DNA from: Streptomyces sp. JHA26
Lineage (GTDB): Bacteria; Actinomycetota; Actinomycetes; Streptomycetales; Streptomycetaceae
Direction: 5' to 3'
Assembly (NCBI RefSeq): GCF_002005565.1
Contig: NZ_BDJC01000005.1
Span: 120,356 to 184,355 of the forward strand
DNA: 64,000 bases
The notes under the pieces were generated by a model. The model saw only the letters and a list, made by a program, of their open reading frames with translations, was not told the origin of the DNA and did not search any database. Below, in pieces: positions 44,793 through 55,703 of the stretch (its first letter is position 1; the number at the start of each line of letters is the position of its first letter). The position numbers and the translations under genes are program-made.

Positions 44793-45647
44793 ATGAGCAT
44801 CGTCGTCACCGGAGCCACCGGGCACCTCGGCCACCACGTGGTGGAGCAGCTGCTGGAGAAGGTCCCGGCCGAACAGATCACCGCCGTCGTGCGCAGCGAG
44901 GAGAAGGGCGCCGGCCTCGCGGAGCGCGGCGTGCGGATCGCCGTGGCCGACTACAACGCGCCCGAGACCTTCGACGGGCTGTTCTCGGCGGGCGACAAGG
45001 TGCTGCTGATCTCCGGCAACGAGGTCACCAAGGACCGCCCCGGACAGCACAAGGCCGTCATCGACGCCGCCGCGGCGGCGGGTGTCGCGCTGCTGGCGTA
45101 CACGAGCGCCCCCAGCGGCCTGACCGCCTCCCTCGCCGACGACCACCGCGCCACCGAGAAGATCCTGTTCGCCTCCGGCCTGCCGTGGGTGATCCTGGGC
45201 AACGGCTGGTACCACGAGAACCACACGGAGAACCTCGCCCGGGTGCTGGAGCAGGGCGCCGTCGTCCAGGCCGCCCGCGAGGGCCGCATCTCCTCCGCCT
45301 CGCGCGCCGACTACGCGGCCGCCGCCGTCGCCGTACTGACCGGCGAGGGACACGAGAACACGCGGTACGACCTGGGCGGCGACGAGGCGTGGAGCTTCGC
45401 CGAGTACGCGGCCGAGGTGAGCCGGCTGGCGGGCCGCGAGGTCGCCTTCCGCCCCGTGTCCGTCGAGGAGTACGTCCGCGCGCTGGTCGACGCCGGGCTG
45501 CCCGGGCCGATGGCCGAGGTGCTGGGCGGCGTGGAGGCGTCCACCGAGAAGGGGGAACTGGTCGTGACCACCGGCGACCTGTCCCGGCTCATCGGCCGCC
45601 CGACCGCCCCGATCACCGACGCGATCGAGGCGGCCCTCCGGGGCTGA
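44793..45647 (+). CDS. NAD(P)H:quinone oxidoreductase, QOR2-like atypical SDR
   Basis: The 284-residue protein starts at ATG 44793 with GAGGAG upstream. MSIVVTGATGHLGHHVVEQL is the NADP-binding GxxGxxG; residues 65-120 show the QOR2/NmrA pattern (GDKVLLISGNEV, YTSAPSGLTASLADDHRATE), and GLPWVILGNGWYHEN is the substrate-side strand. Two-electron reduction of quinones is the known reaction of close relatives. It is divergent from an HxlR regulator. Confidence 0.92.
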   Translation: MSIVVTGATGHLGHHVVEQLLEKVPAEQITAVVRSEEKGAGLAERGVRIAVADYNAPETFDGLFSAGDKVLLISGNEVTKDRPGQHKAVIDAAAAAGVALLAYTSAPSGLTASLADDHRATEKILFASGLPWVILGNGWYHENHTENLARVLEQGAVVQAAREGRISSASRADYAAAAVAVLTGEGHENTRYDLGGDEAWSFAEYAAEVSRLAGREVAFRPVSVEEYVRALVDAGLPGPMAEVLGGVEASTEKGELVVTTGDLSRLIGRPTAPITDAIEAALRG

Positions 45648-45657
45648 CGCCTCCGAC

Positions 45658-45703
45658 GGCCACCTGTCATGACCGTATGACGATACGGGCATGACAGGTG
45701 GCC
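45658..45703. terminator. 21-bp inverted repeat between the quinone oxidoreductase and rarD
   Basis: The arms 45658-45678 and 45683-45703 are complementary at 20 of 21 positions, beginning GGCCACCTGTCATG, with a GACG loop. It starts 10 bp after the oxidoreductase stop, so a terminator is most likely. It also lies 69 bp before the rarD start, so an operator role is possible. Confidence 0.65.
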
Positions 45704-45771
45704 GGATGCGGCGCTACCGTCGTCCTGGCACGCCTCCGTCCCGGCGTGCCGTAGGCGAGGAGGAGGTGCCC

Positions 45772-47917
<2,146 letters not shown>

Positions 47918-47927
47918 CGCCGGCGGG

Positions 47928-49367
47928 TCAGTCGGCCCGGGCGTGCGCGTGGGCGCGGGCGCGTTCGGCGAGGCGGCCCATGCGGGTGCGGGCCGACTCG
48001 AGCTGCTCGGCGTCCTCGGCGGCCGGCCCCGCCTCGGCGGCGAGTTCGCTCCACAGGCCGACCAGATCGCGCCCCAGCTCCAGCCCCTGTTCGGGGTCGC
48101 GCACCGCACGCCAGGCGGTGGCCGCGCTCTGGACGTTGCCGTAGGCGGCCTCCGCGTCACCGGCCCGGCGGTGGATGCCGGCCAGGTCCAGCGAGAGCCG
48201 GAAGGCGCGTTCCGGGTCACCCGACAGGTAGGCGATGTACGCGGTGAGCTCGCGGAGCCGGAGCACCTCCGGGTGCTCCGGCCCCAGCGTGTCCGAGGCC
48301 TCGGCCACCGCCCGCTCCGCGAGTCGCGCCGCGTCCTGCGTGCGCCCCTCCCTGACCGCCTCGTTGACCCGCGCCGTGGGCTCGGCGAGGAGGGCGGGCG
48401 CGGTGGCGTCGCCGGGTGCGGTGAGCGGCGCGTCGCCGAGCACGGCCTCGGCCACGGCGTCGAACCCGCGGGCGGGGGTGGGCGTGGGCCTGGACTCGGG
48501 GTTCACGGCGAGATCGGGGCCCGGCTCCGGCCGGCCTGCCGGTGCGGGGTCGGATGTGGAGGCGGAGGCGGGAGTCACGTCTCCGAAGGCGCCGGTTACG
48601 ACGGCGGGGCGTGCGGGGACGTCGACCGCCGCACCACCGAGCACCGGACCGCCGGGCGCGGGGGCACCGGGCGGCGTGTCCATCGAGGGCGGCGGGCCGA
48701 ACACCCCCGTCGGCGGCGCCACCGTGCCCGGCGCCCTGCCCCCGGCGGGCACGGGCAGGGCGCGCAGGACGAACGTGGGCGTGGACCCGCCGGACGGCGC
48801 CGGCTGCGGCTCGGGCACCGCCGGAGTACCGGCGGCCGGGACCGACCGGACGGCGGAGACCGCCGAAGCCGAGGCGGGGTCCACCGGGGCCACCGTGGCC
48901 ACCGGATCCGCCGGGGCTACCGGGGCCACCAGGGCTGCCGAATCCGCCGGGGCTGCCGAGCCCGCCGGGGCTGCCGAGTCCGCCGGGGCTGCCGGGTCCG
49001 CCGGGTCCGCCGAGTCCGCCGAGTCCGCCGGGTCCGCCGTGGCACCCTCCACGCCCCGCGTCGTCCGAGGCGTCGGTACCGGCTTCCCGGCGAGGTGGCT
49101 GGAGCCGTCCGGGTCGACCCGGAGCCGGACGACGCAGCCGATGCGCTCGTCGTGGATCGTGGCGAGGACGGGCCGGCCCGCCGTGCGGGCGAAGTGGTGG
49201 AGGCGGTTCAGGACGGCGTGCCGGATCTCCTCGCCGGGGGCCGCGACGACCGGGACGCCGTCGACCGAAGCGCCGCACGCGTCACCGCCGGCCTCCGGTA
49301 CCCGGACGTCGATCGGGCGCTCGGCGCGCTGCCGGTCCCGCTGCCTGTCGCGGCCGAGTCGAGACAT
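47928..49367 (-). CDS. TPR-containing protein with long Pro/Ala low-complexity middle
   Basis: The start chosen is ATG 49367 ([20 protein letters not shown]); ATG 49382 is also possible. The 479-residue protein has a compact N-terminal domain ([11 protein letters not shown] ... [20 protein letters not shown], residues 15-90). About 230 residues rich in Pro, Ala and Ser follow, including DNA-level tandem repeats at 48899-49046 coding for [16 protein letters not shown] units. The C-terminal 150 residues are TPR-like helices ([40 protein letters not shown]). It has no signal peptide. Function unknown; a scaffold role is a guess. Confidence 0.8.
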   Translation of the reverse strand: MSRLGRDRQRDRQRAERPIDVRVPEAGGDACGASVDGVPVVAAPGEEIRHAVLNRLHHFARTAGRPVLATIHDERIGCVVRLRVDPDGSSHLAGKPVPTPRTTRGVEGATADPADSADSADPADPAAPADSAAPAGSAAPADSAALVAPVAPADPVATVAPVDPASASAVSAVRSVPAAGTPAVPEPQPAPSGGSTPTFVLRALPVPAGGRAPGTVAPPTGVFGPPPSMDTPPGAPAPGGPVLGGAAVDVPARPAVVTGAFGDVTPASASTSDPAPAGRPEPGPDLAVNPESRPTPTPARGFDAVAEAVLGDAPLTAPGDATAPALLAEPTARVNEAVREGRTQDAARLAERAVAEASDTLGPEHPEVLRLRELTAYIAYLSGDPERAFRLSLDLAGIHRRAGDAEAAYGNVQSAATAWRAVRDPEQGLELGRDLVGLWSELAAEAGPAAEDAEQLESARTRMGRLAERARAHAHARAD

Positions 49368-49584
49368 CGTCCCCCCACTCATAGGCGGCTTCCGTCGGCG
49401 GTTCCGCTTCCCTGCCGTCCAGAGCCTGTCATGCCTGTCGTTCACCTACCGTCGAGTCTCTCCGCTCGCTCGCGATTCTCACGTCACCGCGGTGTCACAG
49501 GCTCGTTCCAGGAGGTCACGCACGTGCGGTGCGTCGCTCCGGGGCGTCCCGCGCGCCACTGTCCGAGCACCGCCCCGGACCACC

Positions 49585-49621
49585 TTGGACATTTTCATGC
49601 GCGCACATATAATGCATGTGC
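49585..49621 (+). promoter_or_regulatory. Consensus promoter with overlapping palindrome
   Basis: TTGGAC (49585-49590), 17 bp, TATAAT (49608-49613) is a near-perfect housekeeping promoter. GCACAT (49603-49608) and ATGTGC (49616-49621) are inverted arms around the -10, so a repressor site is likely. The FMN reductase gene starts 55 bp after the -10. Confidence 0.8.
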
Positions 49622-49667
49622 TAGTAGATACCCGTATCCGCGCACGCTGGACATCCCTGGGGGATCC

Positions 49668-50270
49668 ATGAGCCGCCGCTTCCTCTTCCTGCTCGGCAGC
49701 AGCCGCCCCGCCGGCAACACCGAGCTGCTGGCCCGCCGCGCCGCCGAACAGCTGCCCCCGGACGTCGAGCAGCGGTGGATCAGCCTGGCCGAGCACCCGT
49801 TGCCCGAGTTCGAGGATCTGCGGCACGACAGTGACCACGTCCGCCCCACCGAGGGCGACGCGGCCCTGCTGCTCGACGCCACGCTCGCCGCGACGGACCT
49901 CGTGATCGCCTCGCCGCTGTACTGGTACTCGCTGTCCACGCCGGTCAAGCGCTACCTCGACCACTGGTCCGGCTGGCTGCGCACCCCCGGCCTCGACTTC
50001 AAGGCGACCCTGGCCGGCCGCACCCTGTGGGGCGTCACCGTGCTCGCGCACACGGAGCAGGAGGTCGCCGACCCGCTGATCGGCAGCCTGAACAACTCGG
50101 CGGCGTACATGGGCATGCGGTTCGGCGGGGTCCTGCTCGGCAACGGCAGCAAGCCCGGCGACGTCCTGCGCGACACCGACGCGCTGGCCCGTGCCAAGAC
50201 CTTCTTCGCCCGGGAGGCGCCGCTCGCCCGTTTCCCCTACGAGCGGGCGGACGCGCCGGCTACGAGGTGA
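49668..50270 (+). CDS. NADPH-dependent FMN reductase / flavodoxin-like quinone reductase
   Basis: The 200-residue protein starts at ATG 49668 after GGGGG. FLFLLGSSRPAGNTELLARR is the flavodoxin-fold phosphate-binding loop, and ASPLYWYSLSTPVKRYLDHW is the flavin-contact segment of the NAD(P)H oxidoreductase/MdaB-WrbA-like families. It has its own strong promoter with a palindrome over the -10, unusual for this window, so expression may be switched on by an inducer. The 3' end overlaps the convergent ABC permease by 11 bp. Confidence 0.9.
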   Translation: MSRRFLFLLGSSRPAGNTELLARRAAEQLPPDVEQRWISLAEHPLPEFEDLRHDSDHVRPTEGDAALLLDATLAATDLVIASPLYWYSLSTPVKRYLDHWSGWLRTPGLDFKATLAGRTLWGVTVLAHTEQEVADPLIGSLNNSAAYMGMRFGGVLLGNGSKPGDVLRDTDALARAKTFFAREAPLARFPYERADAPATR

Positions 50271-51219
50271 CGTCCTTCGTCGTGAACCGCGCCCAGGCCG
50301 CCGACCCGAACACCGCCGCGTACAGGGCCTGGAGGCCCAGGTTCTTCACCAGGTCGTCCCAGTAGACCGGCTCGCGCATCAGGTCGGCGAAGGACAGCCA
50401 GTGGTGCGAGAAGAAGTACGGCCGCAGGGCGTCCAGCTGGGGGATCTGGTCGAGGATCTGGATGGTGATCAGCAGCCCGACCGTGGTCGCCATCGCCGCG
50501 ATGCCACTGCCGGTCAGCGTCGAGACGAACAGGCCGAGGGCCGCCACGCCGACGAGCGAGGCGGCGACGACCAGGGCGATCAGCAGGGCCCGCCCCAGGC
50601 CCTCGGCGTAGGTGATGCGGGTGCCGGAGATGGTGGTCAGGTCACCGAGCGGGAACAGCAGCGCCCCGACCGCGAGCGCCGAGACGGCGACCACGAGCGT
50701 CGCCACGAGGCAGAAGGCGATCACCGTCGCGAACTTCGTCAGCAGCAGGCGGGTGCGTCCGGCCGGGGCGACCAGGAGGTAGCGCAGCGTGCCCGCGCCC
50801 GCCTCGCCCGCGATCGCGTCACCGGCGACCACACCGACGGCCATCGGCAGGAAGACCGGGAGCGTCGCGGCGAGCGCGGTGAAGACCAGGAACAGTCCGT
50901 TGTTGCTGATCTGCGAGATGAACGCCGGTCCCGCGCCCCCGCCGCCCCGGCCCCCGCCGCCGAAGGACGAGCCGCCACCCGTCTCGATCTTCACGGCGAT
51001 CCCCACCAGGACCGGCACCGCGGCCAGCACGCCCAGCAGGGCGAGGGTGCGCCAGCGCCGGAAGGTGATCAGCAGCTCGCTGCGGAGCAGGCCGAGGGAC
51101 CACAGGCGGCTCGGCGCGCGCACGACGCCCGCCTCCACGCCCGCCTCCACGTCCGCGTTCCCGTCCGCCGCTCCCCCGGCCCGGGCCGTCCCGGCCGGTG
51201 ACGTCTCAGCCCGCGACAT
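50260..51219 (-). CDS. ABC transporter permease (ABC-2 type)
   Basis: The 319-residue protein starts at ATG 51219, overlapping the ATPase gene by 14 bp. After a 35-residue polar leader there are six membrane helices (TLALLGVLAAVPVLVGIAVK, GLFLVFTALAATLPVFLPMA, FATVIAFCLVATLVVAVSAL and others), with GDAIAGEAGAGTLRYLLVAPAGR, the conserved coupling segment of ABC-2 permeases. A Gly-rich loop (SSFGGGGRGGGGAGP) is exposed between helices 1 and 2. It works with the ATPase at 51206 as an exporter; the substrate is unknown. Confidence 0.9.
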   Translation of the reverse strand: MSRAETSPAGTARAGGAADGNADVEAGVEAGVVRAPSRLWSLGLLRSELLITFRRWRTLALLGVLAAVPVLVGIAVKIETGGGSSFGGGGRGGGGAGPAFISQISNNGLFLVFTALAATLPVFLPMAVGVVAGDAIAGEAGAGTLRYLLVAPAGRTRLLLTKFATVIAFCLVATLVVAVSALAVGALLFPLGDLTTISGTRITYAEGLGRALLIALVVAASLVGVAALGLFVSTLTGSGIAAMATTVGLLITIQILDQIPQLDALRPYFFSHHWLSFADLMREPVYWDDLVKNLGLQALYAAVFGSAAWARFTTKDVTS

Positions 51220-52198
51220 CGAAGCCCTCTCCCGTGAGCGCCACGAACGCGTCCTCCAAGGAGGCCCGTTCCACTCCGAAGCCGCGGACGCGCACGCCGG
51301 CCGCGACCAGCGCGGCGTTCAGGTCGGCGAGGTCGCCGCCCGGCGGCTCCGCCGTCACCCGGTCCTCGGCGACGGCCACGTCCCCGGCACCCCGTTCCTT
51401 CAGCACGCGGGCCGCCTCCCCCGCGTCCGGCGTGGTCACCACCAGCCGGCCGCGCGCCCCGGCCGCCAGGTCGGCGACCGCGCCCTGGGCGATCAGCCGT
51501 CCCCGCGCCATCACGGCCGCGTGCGTGCACACCTGCTCGATCTCGTCCAGCAGGTGGGAGGAGAGGAAGACGGTCGTGCCGTCGGAGGCCAGCTCGCGCA
51601 CGAGGGCGCGGATCTCGCGCATGCCCTGGGGGTCGAGCCCGTTGGTGGGCTCGTCCAGCACCAGCAGGCGGCGCGGCCGGAGCAGCGCCGCCGCCAGGCC
51701 GAGGCGCTGTTTCATGCCGAGCGAGTACGCCTTCGCCTTCTTGCCCGCGGCCGCCGCGAGGCCCACCCGGTCCAGCGCCGCCCCGACGCGCTCGTGCCGG
51801 GTGCGCGGATCGGCGGTCGGGTCGGCGGCGTCGTAGCGCAGCAGGTTGTCGCGGCCGGAGAGGAAGCCGTACGGGGCCGGGCCCTCGATGAGGGCACCGA
51901 CCTGGGGCAGCACGGTGCGGACGGCGCCCGGCACGGGCCGGCCCAGCACCCGTGCCGTGCCCGAGGTCGGCTCGATCAGGCCCATCAGCATGCGGATGGT
52001 GGTGGTCTTGCCGGAGCCGTTGGGGCCGAGGAAGCCGAAGACACTGCCCGCCGGGACGGTCAGGTCCAGGCCGTCGACGGCGAGCTGTCCGCCGCGGTAG
52101 CGCTTGGTGAGCGCACGGGTGGCGATGACGGCGTCACCCACGCTCCCCCGGTCCGGGCGCTCCGGGCGCTCCGCTTCCGCGGCGGACGGTTCGCCCAT
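51206..52198 (-). CDS. ABC transporter ATP-binding protein
   Basis: The 330-residue ATPase starts at ATG 52198 with GAGGAGAGG upstream. Walker A is GPNGSGKTTT, the signature is YSLGMKQRLGLAAALL, Walker B LLVLDEPTNGLDP and the H loop SSHLLDEIE. A regulatory C-terminal domain of about 90 residues follows, as in DrrA/CcmA-type drug or lipid exporters. It forms an operon with the downstream permease. It lies directly downstream of the LolA-like gene on the same strand, 50 bp apart, so the three may be co-expressed. Confidence 0.93.
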   Translation of the reverse strand: MGEPSAAEAERPERPDRGSVGDAVIATRALTKRYRGGQLAVDGLDLTVPAGSVFGFLGPNGSGKTTTIRMLMGLIEPTSGTARVLGRPVPGAVRTVLPQVGALIEGPAPYGFLSGRDNLLRYDAADPTADPRTRHERVGAALDRVGLAAAAGKKAKAYSLGMKQRLGLAAALLRPRRLLVLDEPTNGLDPQGMREIRALVRELASDGTTVFLSSHLLDEIEQVCTHAAVMARGRLIAQGAVADLAAGARGRLVVTTPDAGEAARVLKERGAGDVAVAEDRVTAEPPGGDLADLNAALVAAGVRVRGFGVERASLEDAFVALTGEGFDVAG

Positions 52199-52248
52199 CG
52201 GCTCCCTCTCCTCGTCGTGCGGGTGGACCTGTACTACTACTGCTTCTT

Positions 52249-53466
52249 CTACTTCGCGGCGTTGGCCGCCTTCACCAGCGCGTCCTTGGTGACCGCACCG
52301 GCGTAGACCTTGCCGTCGTCCGTGATCAGGGCGTTGACCAGGCGGGTCGTGAAGACCGTGCCCGAGCCGAAGTCGCCCTTGACCTGATCGCCGAAGGAGC
52401 CCAGGAAGCCGCCCAGGTCACCCCCGGCGGAGGCGGTGGGCAGGCCCTGGCCGCCGGTGTCGAAGGTGGCGATCGAGTTCCAGCCCTCGCCGATGACCTC
52501 GAGACCGTCCAGGCCCTCGGCGAGGTCGCCGTCGGCCGCGCGGCTCCGCTCCGGGGCCTTGGGCATCTCGTCGCCCTCGGTGACCTTCGCCCCCTTGGGC
52601 GGGGTGAAGTCGAACGTCGACGCGTCCGGCTTCGCGAAGCTGACCCGGGTGAAGCCCGCGTCCACGACGGCGGCGCCGCCGCTCGACGGGGTCAGCGTGA
52701 ACTTCAGCGGCATGCCGGTCTCCGCGTCCACGGCCACGCTGATCACGCCGACCGTGGAACCGGACTGCCGGGGCTTGATCACCAGCCGGTACGCGTCCCG
52801 GCCGGCCACCTGCGCGGTGCCGTCGACGGTCACGGACGTGGTGTCGTCGACCGCCTTCAGCGCCTCCTCGGTGAAGTCCTTCGGGGTGGCCGGCGCCTTC
52901 TTCGCGGGCCGCTCGGCGCCGGGGGACGTGGTGGAGTGGTAGACCTCGTTGGACCTGCTGTCGTAGCCCCAGACGTCCTTGCCGTCGTGGATCAGGCTGT
53001 ACTCGGCGGCGTTCTCCAGCAGCGACAGCTTCTGCCGGTCGGGGCCGTCGGCCGCGACGCGCAGCGTGTGGGAGCCGCTCACCAGCTCGGTGAGCTTGGC
53101 GGACGGGTCGGCGGAGGAGCCGCCGTCGTCGTCGCCGGCGCCGGCGCCCGGGCCGCCGGACATGCCGGACATCAGGCCGCTCTCCAGGCCGCCGAGGTCC
53201 GGCAGGCCCAGGTCGGTGTTGATCCTGACGGTGCCGGACAGCTGCTGGACGTCCGACTCGGCGATCTTCTGGATGAGCTGCTGGGCCGTCACCTCGGGCA
53301 GGTCCGGGTCACCGGAGTCGGCGAGCGCGGGGACCAGCCCGATCGTGGCGGCCGCCACGGCCATCACCGAGACCGGGACGACGTACCGCGCGGCCCTGCG
53401 CCGTCCGGCGCGCGGCGCCTCGCCCTCCCCGGCGGTCGTGCTGTCGTCGGAATCGATCGGTGCCAT
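52249..53466 (-). CDS. LolA/RseB-like secreted or membrane-anchored protein
   Basis: The 405-residue protein starts at ATG 53466 with GGAGG 9 bp upstream. A cytoplasmic leader is followed by one membrane segment (ARYVVPVSVMAVAAATIGLV). The rest is an extracytoplasmic LolA-like beta fold: AQQLIQKIAESDVQQLSGTV, LLENAAEYSLIHDGKDVWGY, YRLVIKPRQSGSTVGVISVA and DAETGMPLKFTLTP. A Gly/Asp-rich insert follows the first strands. Such proteins in actinobacteria resemble the anti-sigma regulator RseB or lipoprotein carriers; with an ABC exporter gene downstream, a carrier or sensor role is inferred. Confidence 0.8.
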   Translation of the reverse strand: MAPIDSDDSTTAGEGEAPRAGRRRAARYVVPVSVMAVAAATIGLVPALADSGDPDLPEVTAQQLIQKIAESDVQQLSGTVRINTDLGLPDLGGLESGLMSGMSGGPGAGAGDDDGGSSADPSAKLTELVSGSHTLRVAADGPDRQKLSLLENAAEYSLIHDGKDVWGYDSRSNEVYHSTTSPGAERPAKKAPATPKDFTEEALKAVDDTTSVTVDGTAQVAGRDAYRLVIKPRQSGSTVGVISVAVDAETGMPLKFTLTPSSGGAAVVDAGFTRVSFAKPDASTFDFTPPKGAKVTEGDEMPKAPERSRAADGDLAEGLDGLEVIGEGWNSIATFDTGGQGLPTASAGGDLGGFLGSFGDQVKGDFGSGTVFTTRLVNALITDDGKVYAGAVTKDALVKAANAAK

Positions 53467-53720
53467 GTGTGCCCTACCTCCGTCGTCGGCGGCGGCTGTC
53501 TCACGACCTCGCACGTGTTCACCCGTGAGCCGCCATTCTCACCCGAATCGGTGAGGAGTGGTGGTTTTCCGTGGTGTCCATCTGACCAAATCGGTCAGGA
53601 AGAAGCGTCAGACCGCGGGCTCAACTCCGTGTACTCCTGCGGGATGACACCAAGGGGGGAAGCCTCCCCCGATCAGTGGGGGAAGGGGCGCCGCGCCGGA
53701 GGACGTGGGACGGCCGGAGG

Positions 53721-54731
53721 TCAGCCGGCCCGGTGCACCACCGCGTCGCACAGATCGATCAGCGCGGCCTTCGCGTCGCACTCCCGCAGCGGGGCCAGCG
53801 CCGACCGGGCGTCCTTCGCGTAGCGGACGGTGTCCGCGCGCGCCTGCTCCAGCGCGGGGTGGGCGCGCAGCAGGCGCAGCGCCTCCGCGTGCCGGGCGTC
53901 GTCGCTCAGGTCGGAGTCCAGCAGCTCGCACAGGGCGAGGTCCTCGGCGAGCCCCAGCCGGGCCGCCCGTTCGCGCAGGCGCAGCACCGGGAGGGTCGGG
54001 ATGCCCTCGCGCAGGTCCGTGCCGGGCGTCTTGCCCGACTCGTGGGAGTCGGAGGCGATGTCCAGGACGTCGTCCGCGAGCTGGAAGGCGACGCCGAGCC
54101 GCTCGCCGTACTGGGTCAGCACGTCGACGACCGTCTCGTCGGCACCGGACATCATCGCGCCGAACCGGCAGGAGACCGCCACCAGCGATCCCGTCTTGCC
54201 GCCCAGCACGTCCAGGTAGTGGTCGACCGGGTCCCGTCCGTCCTGGGGGCCGGCCGTCTCCAGGATCTGGCCGGTGACGAGCCGCTCGAACGCCAGGGCC
54301 TGCACCCGGACCGCCTCGGGCCCGAGGTCGGCGAGGATCTGGGAGGCGCGGGCGAACAGGAAGTCGCCGGTGAGGACCGCGACCGAGTTGCCCCAGCGGG
54401 TGTTCGCACTGGGCACGCCGCGGCGCACGGCGGCCTCGTCCATCACGTCGTCGTGGTAGAGCGTGGCGAGGTGGGTCAGCTCCACGACCACGGCCGAGGG
54501 CACGATGCCGGGCGCGTAAGGGTCGCCGAACCGGGAGGCGAGCATCACCAGCAGCGGACGGAACCGCTTGCCACCGGCCCGCACCAGGTGCTGGGCGGCC
54601 TCCGTGATGAACGGCACCTCACTCTTGGTTGCCTCGAGCAACCCTTCCTCGACGGCCGCCAATCCGGTCTGGACATCGGCTTCCAGAGCCTGGTCCCGCA
54701 CGCTCAGCCCGAACGGCCCGACGACGGTCAC
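53721..54731 (-). CDS. Trans-polyprenyl diphosphate synthase (menaquinone side chain)
   Basis: The 336-residue enzyme starts at GTG 54731. It has the two Asp-rich motifs, LYHDDVMDEA (first) and QLADDVLDIASD (second), plus GGKRFRPLL and VLGGKTGSL. Length and motifs fit a long-chain all-trans synthase that makes the octa- or nonaprenyl tail of menaquinone, the only respiratory quinone of Streptomyces. It is a single gene, about 17 kb from a nuo operon that also works on menaquinone. Confidence 0.93.
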   Translation of the reverse strand: MTVVGPFGLSVRDQALEADVQTGLAAVEEGLLEATKSEVPFITEAAQHLVRAGGKRFRPLLVMLASRFGDPYAPGIVPSAVVVELTHLATLYHDDVMDEAAVRRGVPSANTRWGNSVAVLTGDFLFARASQILADLGPEAVRVQALAFERLVTGQILETAGPQDGRDPVDHYLDVLGGKTGSLVAVSCRFGAMMSGADETVVDVLTQYGERLGVAFQLADDVLDIASDSHESGKTPGTDLREGIPTLPVLRLRERAARLGLAEDLALCELLDSDLSDDARHAEALRLLRAHPALEQARADTVRYAKDARSALAPLRECDAKAALIDLCDAVVHRAG

Positions 54732-55502
54732 GAGGGGTCTCCTGTCTGCTGGTGTCTACTGGCGATTACCTGGTTTGTCGATAGGTCGCTGCCACCACTC
54801 AAGTCAGCGTATCCGGTCACGTTTCGATCACCGCTAGCGCCCACCGTTACAGGCCGGTCGGTATCGGATCATGCACGGCATGTTTCCGATCGGGCGATAT
54901 GAACAGATATCGGATGACATCGCCCGAAAGGTGCGACACGGGGCGCGGGACGCCGGAAGCCACCGCCGAAGATCCCACCACCCCTCCCGGGGGGCCGCAC
55001 CCCGAGAACATCACCCGTTCGGCATCCACACCCTCACCCCTCGCGGGTGCCCGCCCGGCGCGGGAGGACACCGGAACGGGCCGTCGACGGCGAGGTGCGG
55101 CACGGGGTGCACGCACCCGGCACCCGCCCGGGACTCACCCAGCCGCCCGTCCGGCCGATCACCCGACCGACCGCCCGACCAACCGTCCGACCGTCCGACC
55201 ACCCGCCCGGCCCGCGCTCCACACCGAAGCGCCCCCTACCGATGGGCGGTTGGCCACCACTTAGCCCTAATGCCCGATTTGCCACACTTGTTGACACCAG
55301 TGAGTTGGCTCACGCCGCCACACCCGCCCGCACCCCCGCCGCGAGGGCTGTCATTCCTTTGACCCGCAAGGGAGTTGGGCCTTGGCACTCGCAAAGGATC
55401 AAGTACCCCAAATGCCCCAGACCAAGGTCAACAGGCACGTCGGGTGATTCCTGCACTTGTTCCGGACATGTGCTCTCGCATACGTTCCCGGCCTGTCAGG
55501 CG
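54732..55502. other. Long intergenic region with palindromes and a short tandem repeat
   Basis: No gene is supported here, although short frames are open. A nested palindrome (TCGGGCGAT/ATCGCCCGA, 54890-54927, enclosing CGATAT/ATATCG) lies in an AT-richer island. Around 55138-55214 there are many CCGACC/CCGTCC units in tandem. The region is upstream of the c-di-AMP riboswitch and probably contains the promoter of the SLT gene. Confidence 0.6.
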
Positions 55503-55686
55503 GACGCCGAATCCTGCCACCGCCCCGACACCCAGTCATCCACTCGACACACTCGCAGGCAGGAGCGGGGGACCCAGGTAAGTCGCCGTGCCGGACGCCA
55601 CCGGCGCGGCTCGGGGTGAAGCCGTGCCCGTCAGGGCGCGGCCGGGCACCTCCCCGCCCGAACCCGACAGCTCACCTCGCAGGCGT
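55503..55686 (+). ncRNA. c-di-AMP (ydaO-yuaA) riboswitch
   Basis: The leader of the SLT gene carries the conserved blocks of the ydaO class in order: CCGAATCCTGCC (55507-55518), AGGAGCGGGGGACCCAGGTA (55561-55580), TCGGGGTGAAGCCG (55611-55624), and CCCGAACCCGACAGCTCACC, then TCGCAGGCG, at the end. ACGCC (55504-55508) pairs with GGCGT (55682-55686) to close P1. In Streptomyces this riboswitch controls cell-wall hydrolase genes (rpf- and SLT-type), usually switching them off when c-di-AMP binds. It ends 17 bp before the start codon of such a gene. Confidence 0.92.
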
Positions 55687-55703
55687 AGGAGAGGGACACA
55701 CAC

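Noticed and set aside
54871..55362. A 163-codon frame in the long intergenic region
   Set aside because: It begins in a palindrome, becomes Arg/Pro/His-rich low complexity through the tandem CCGACC array, and has no ribosome site.
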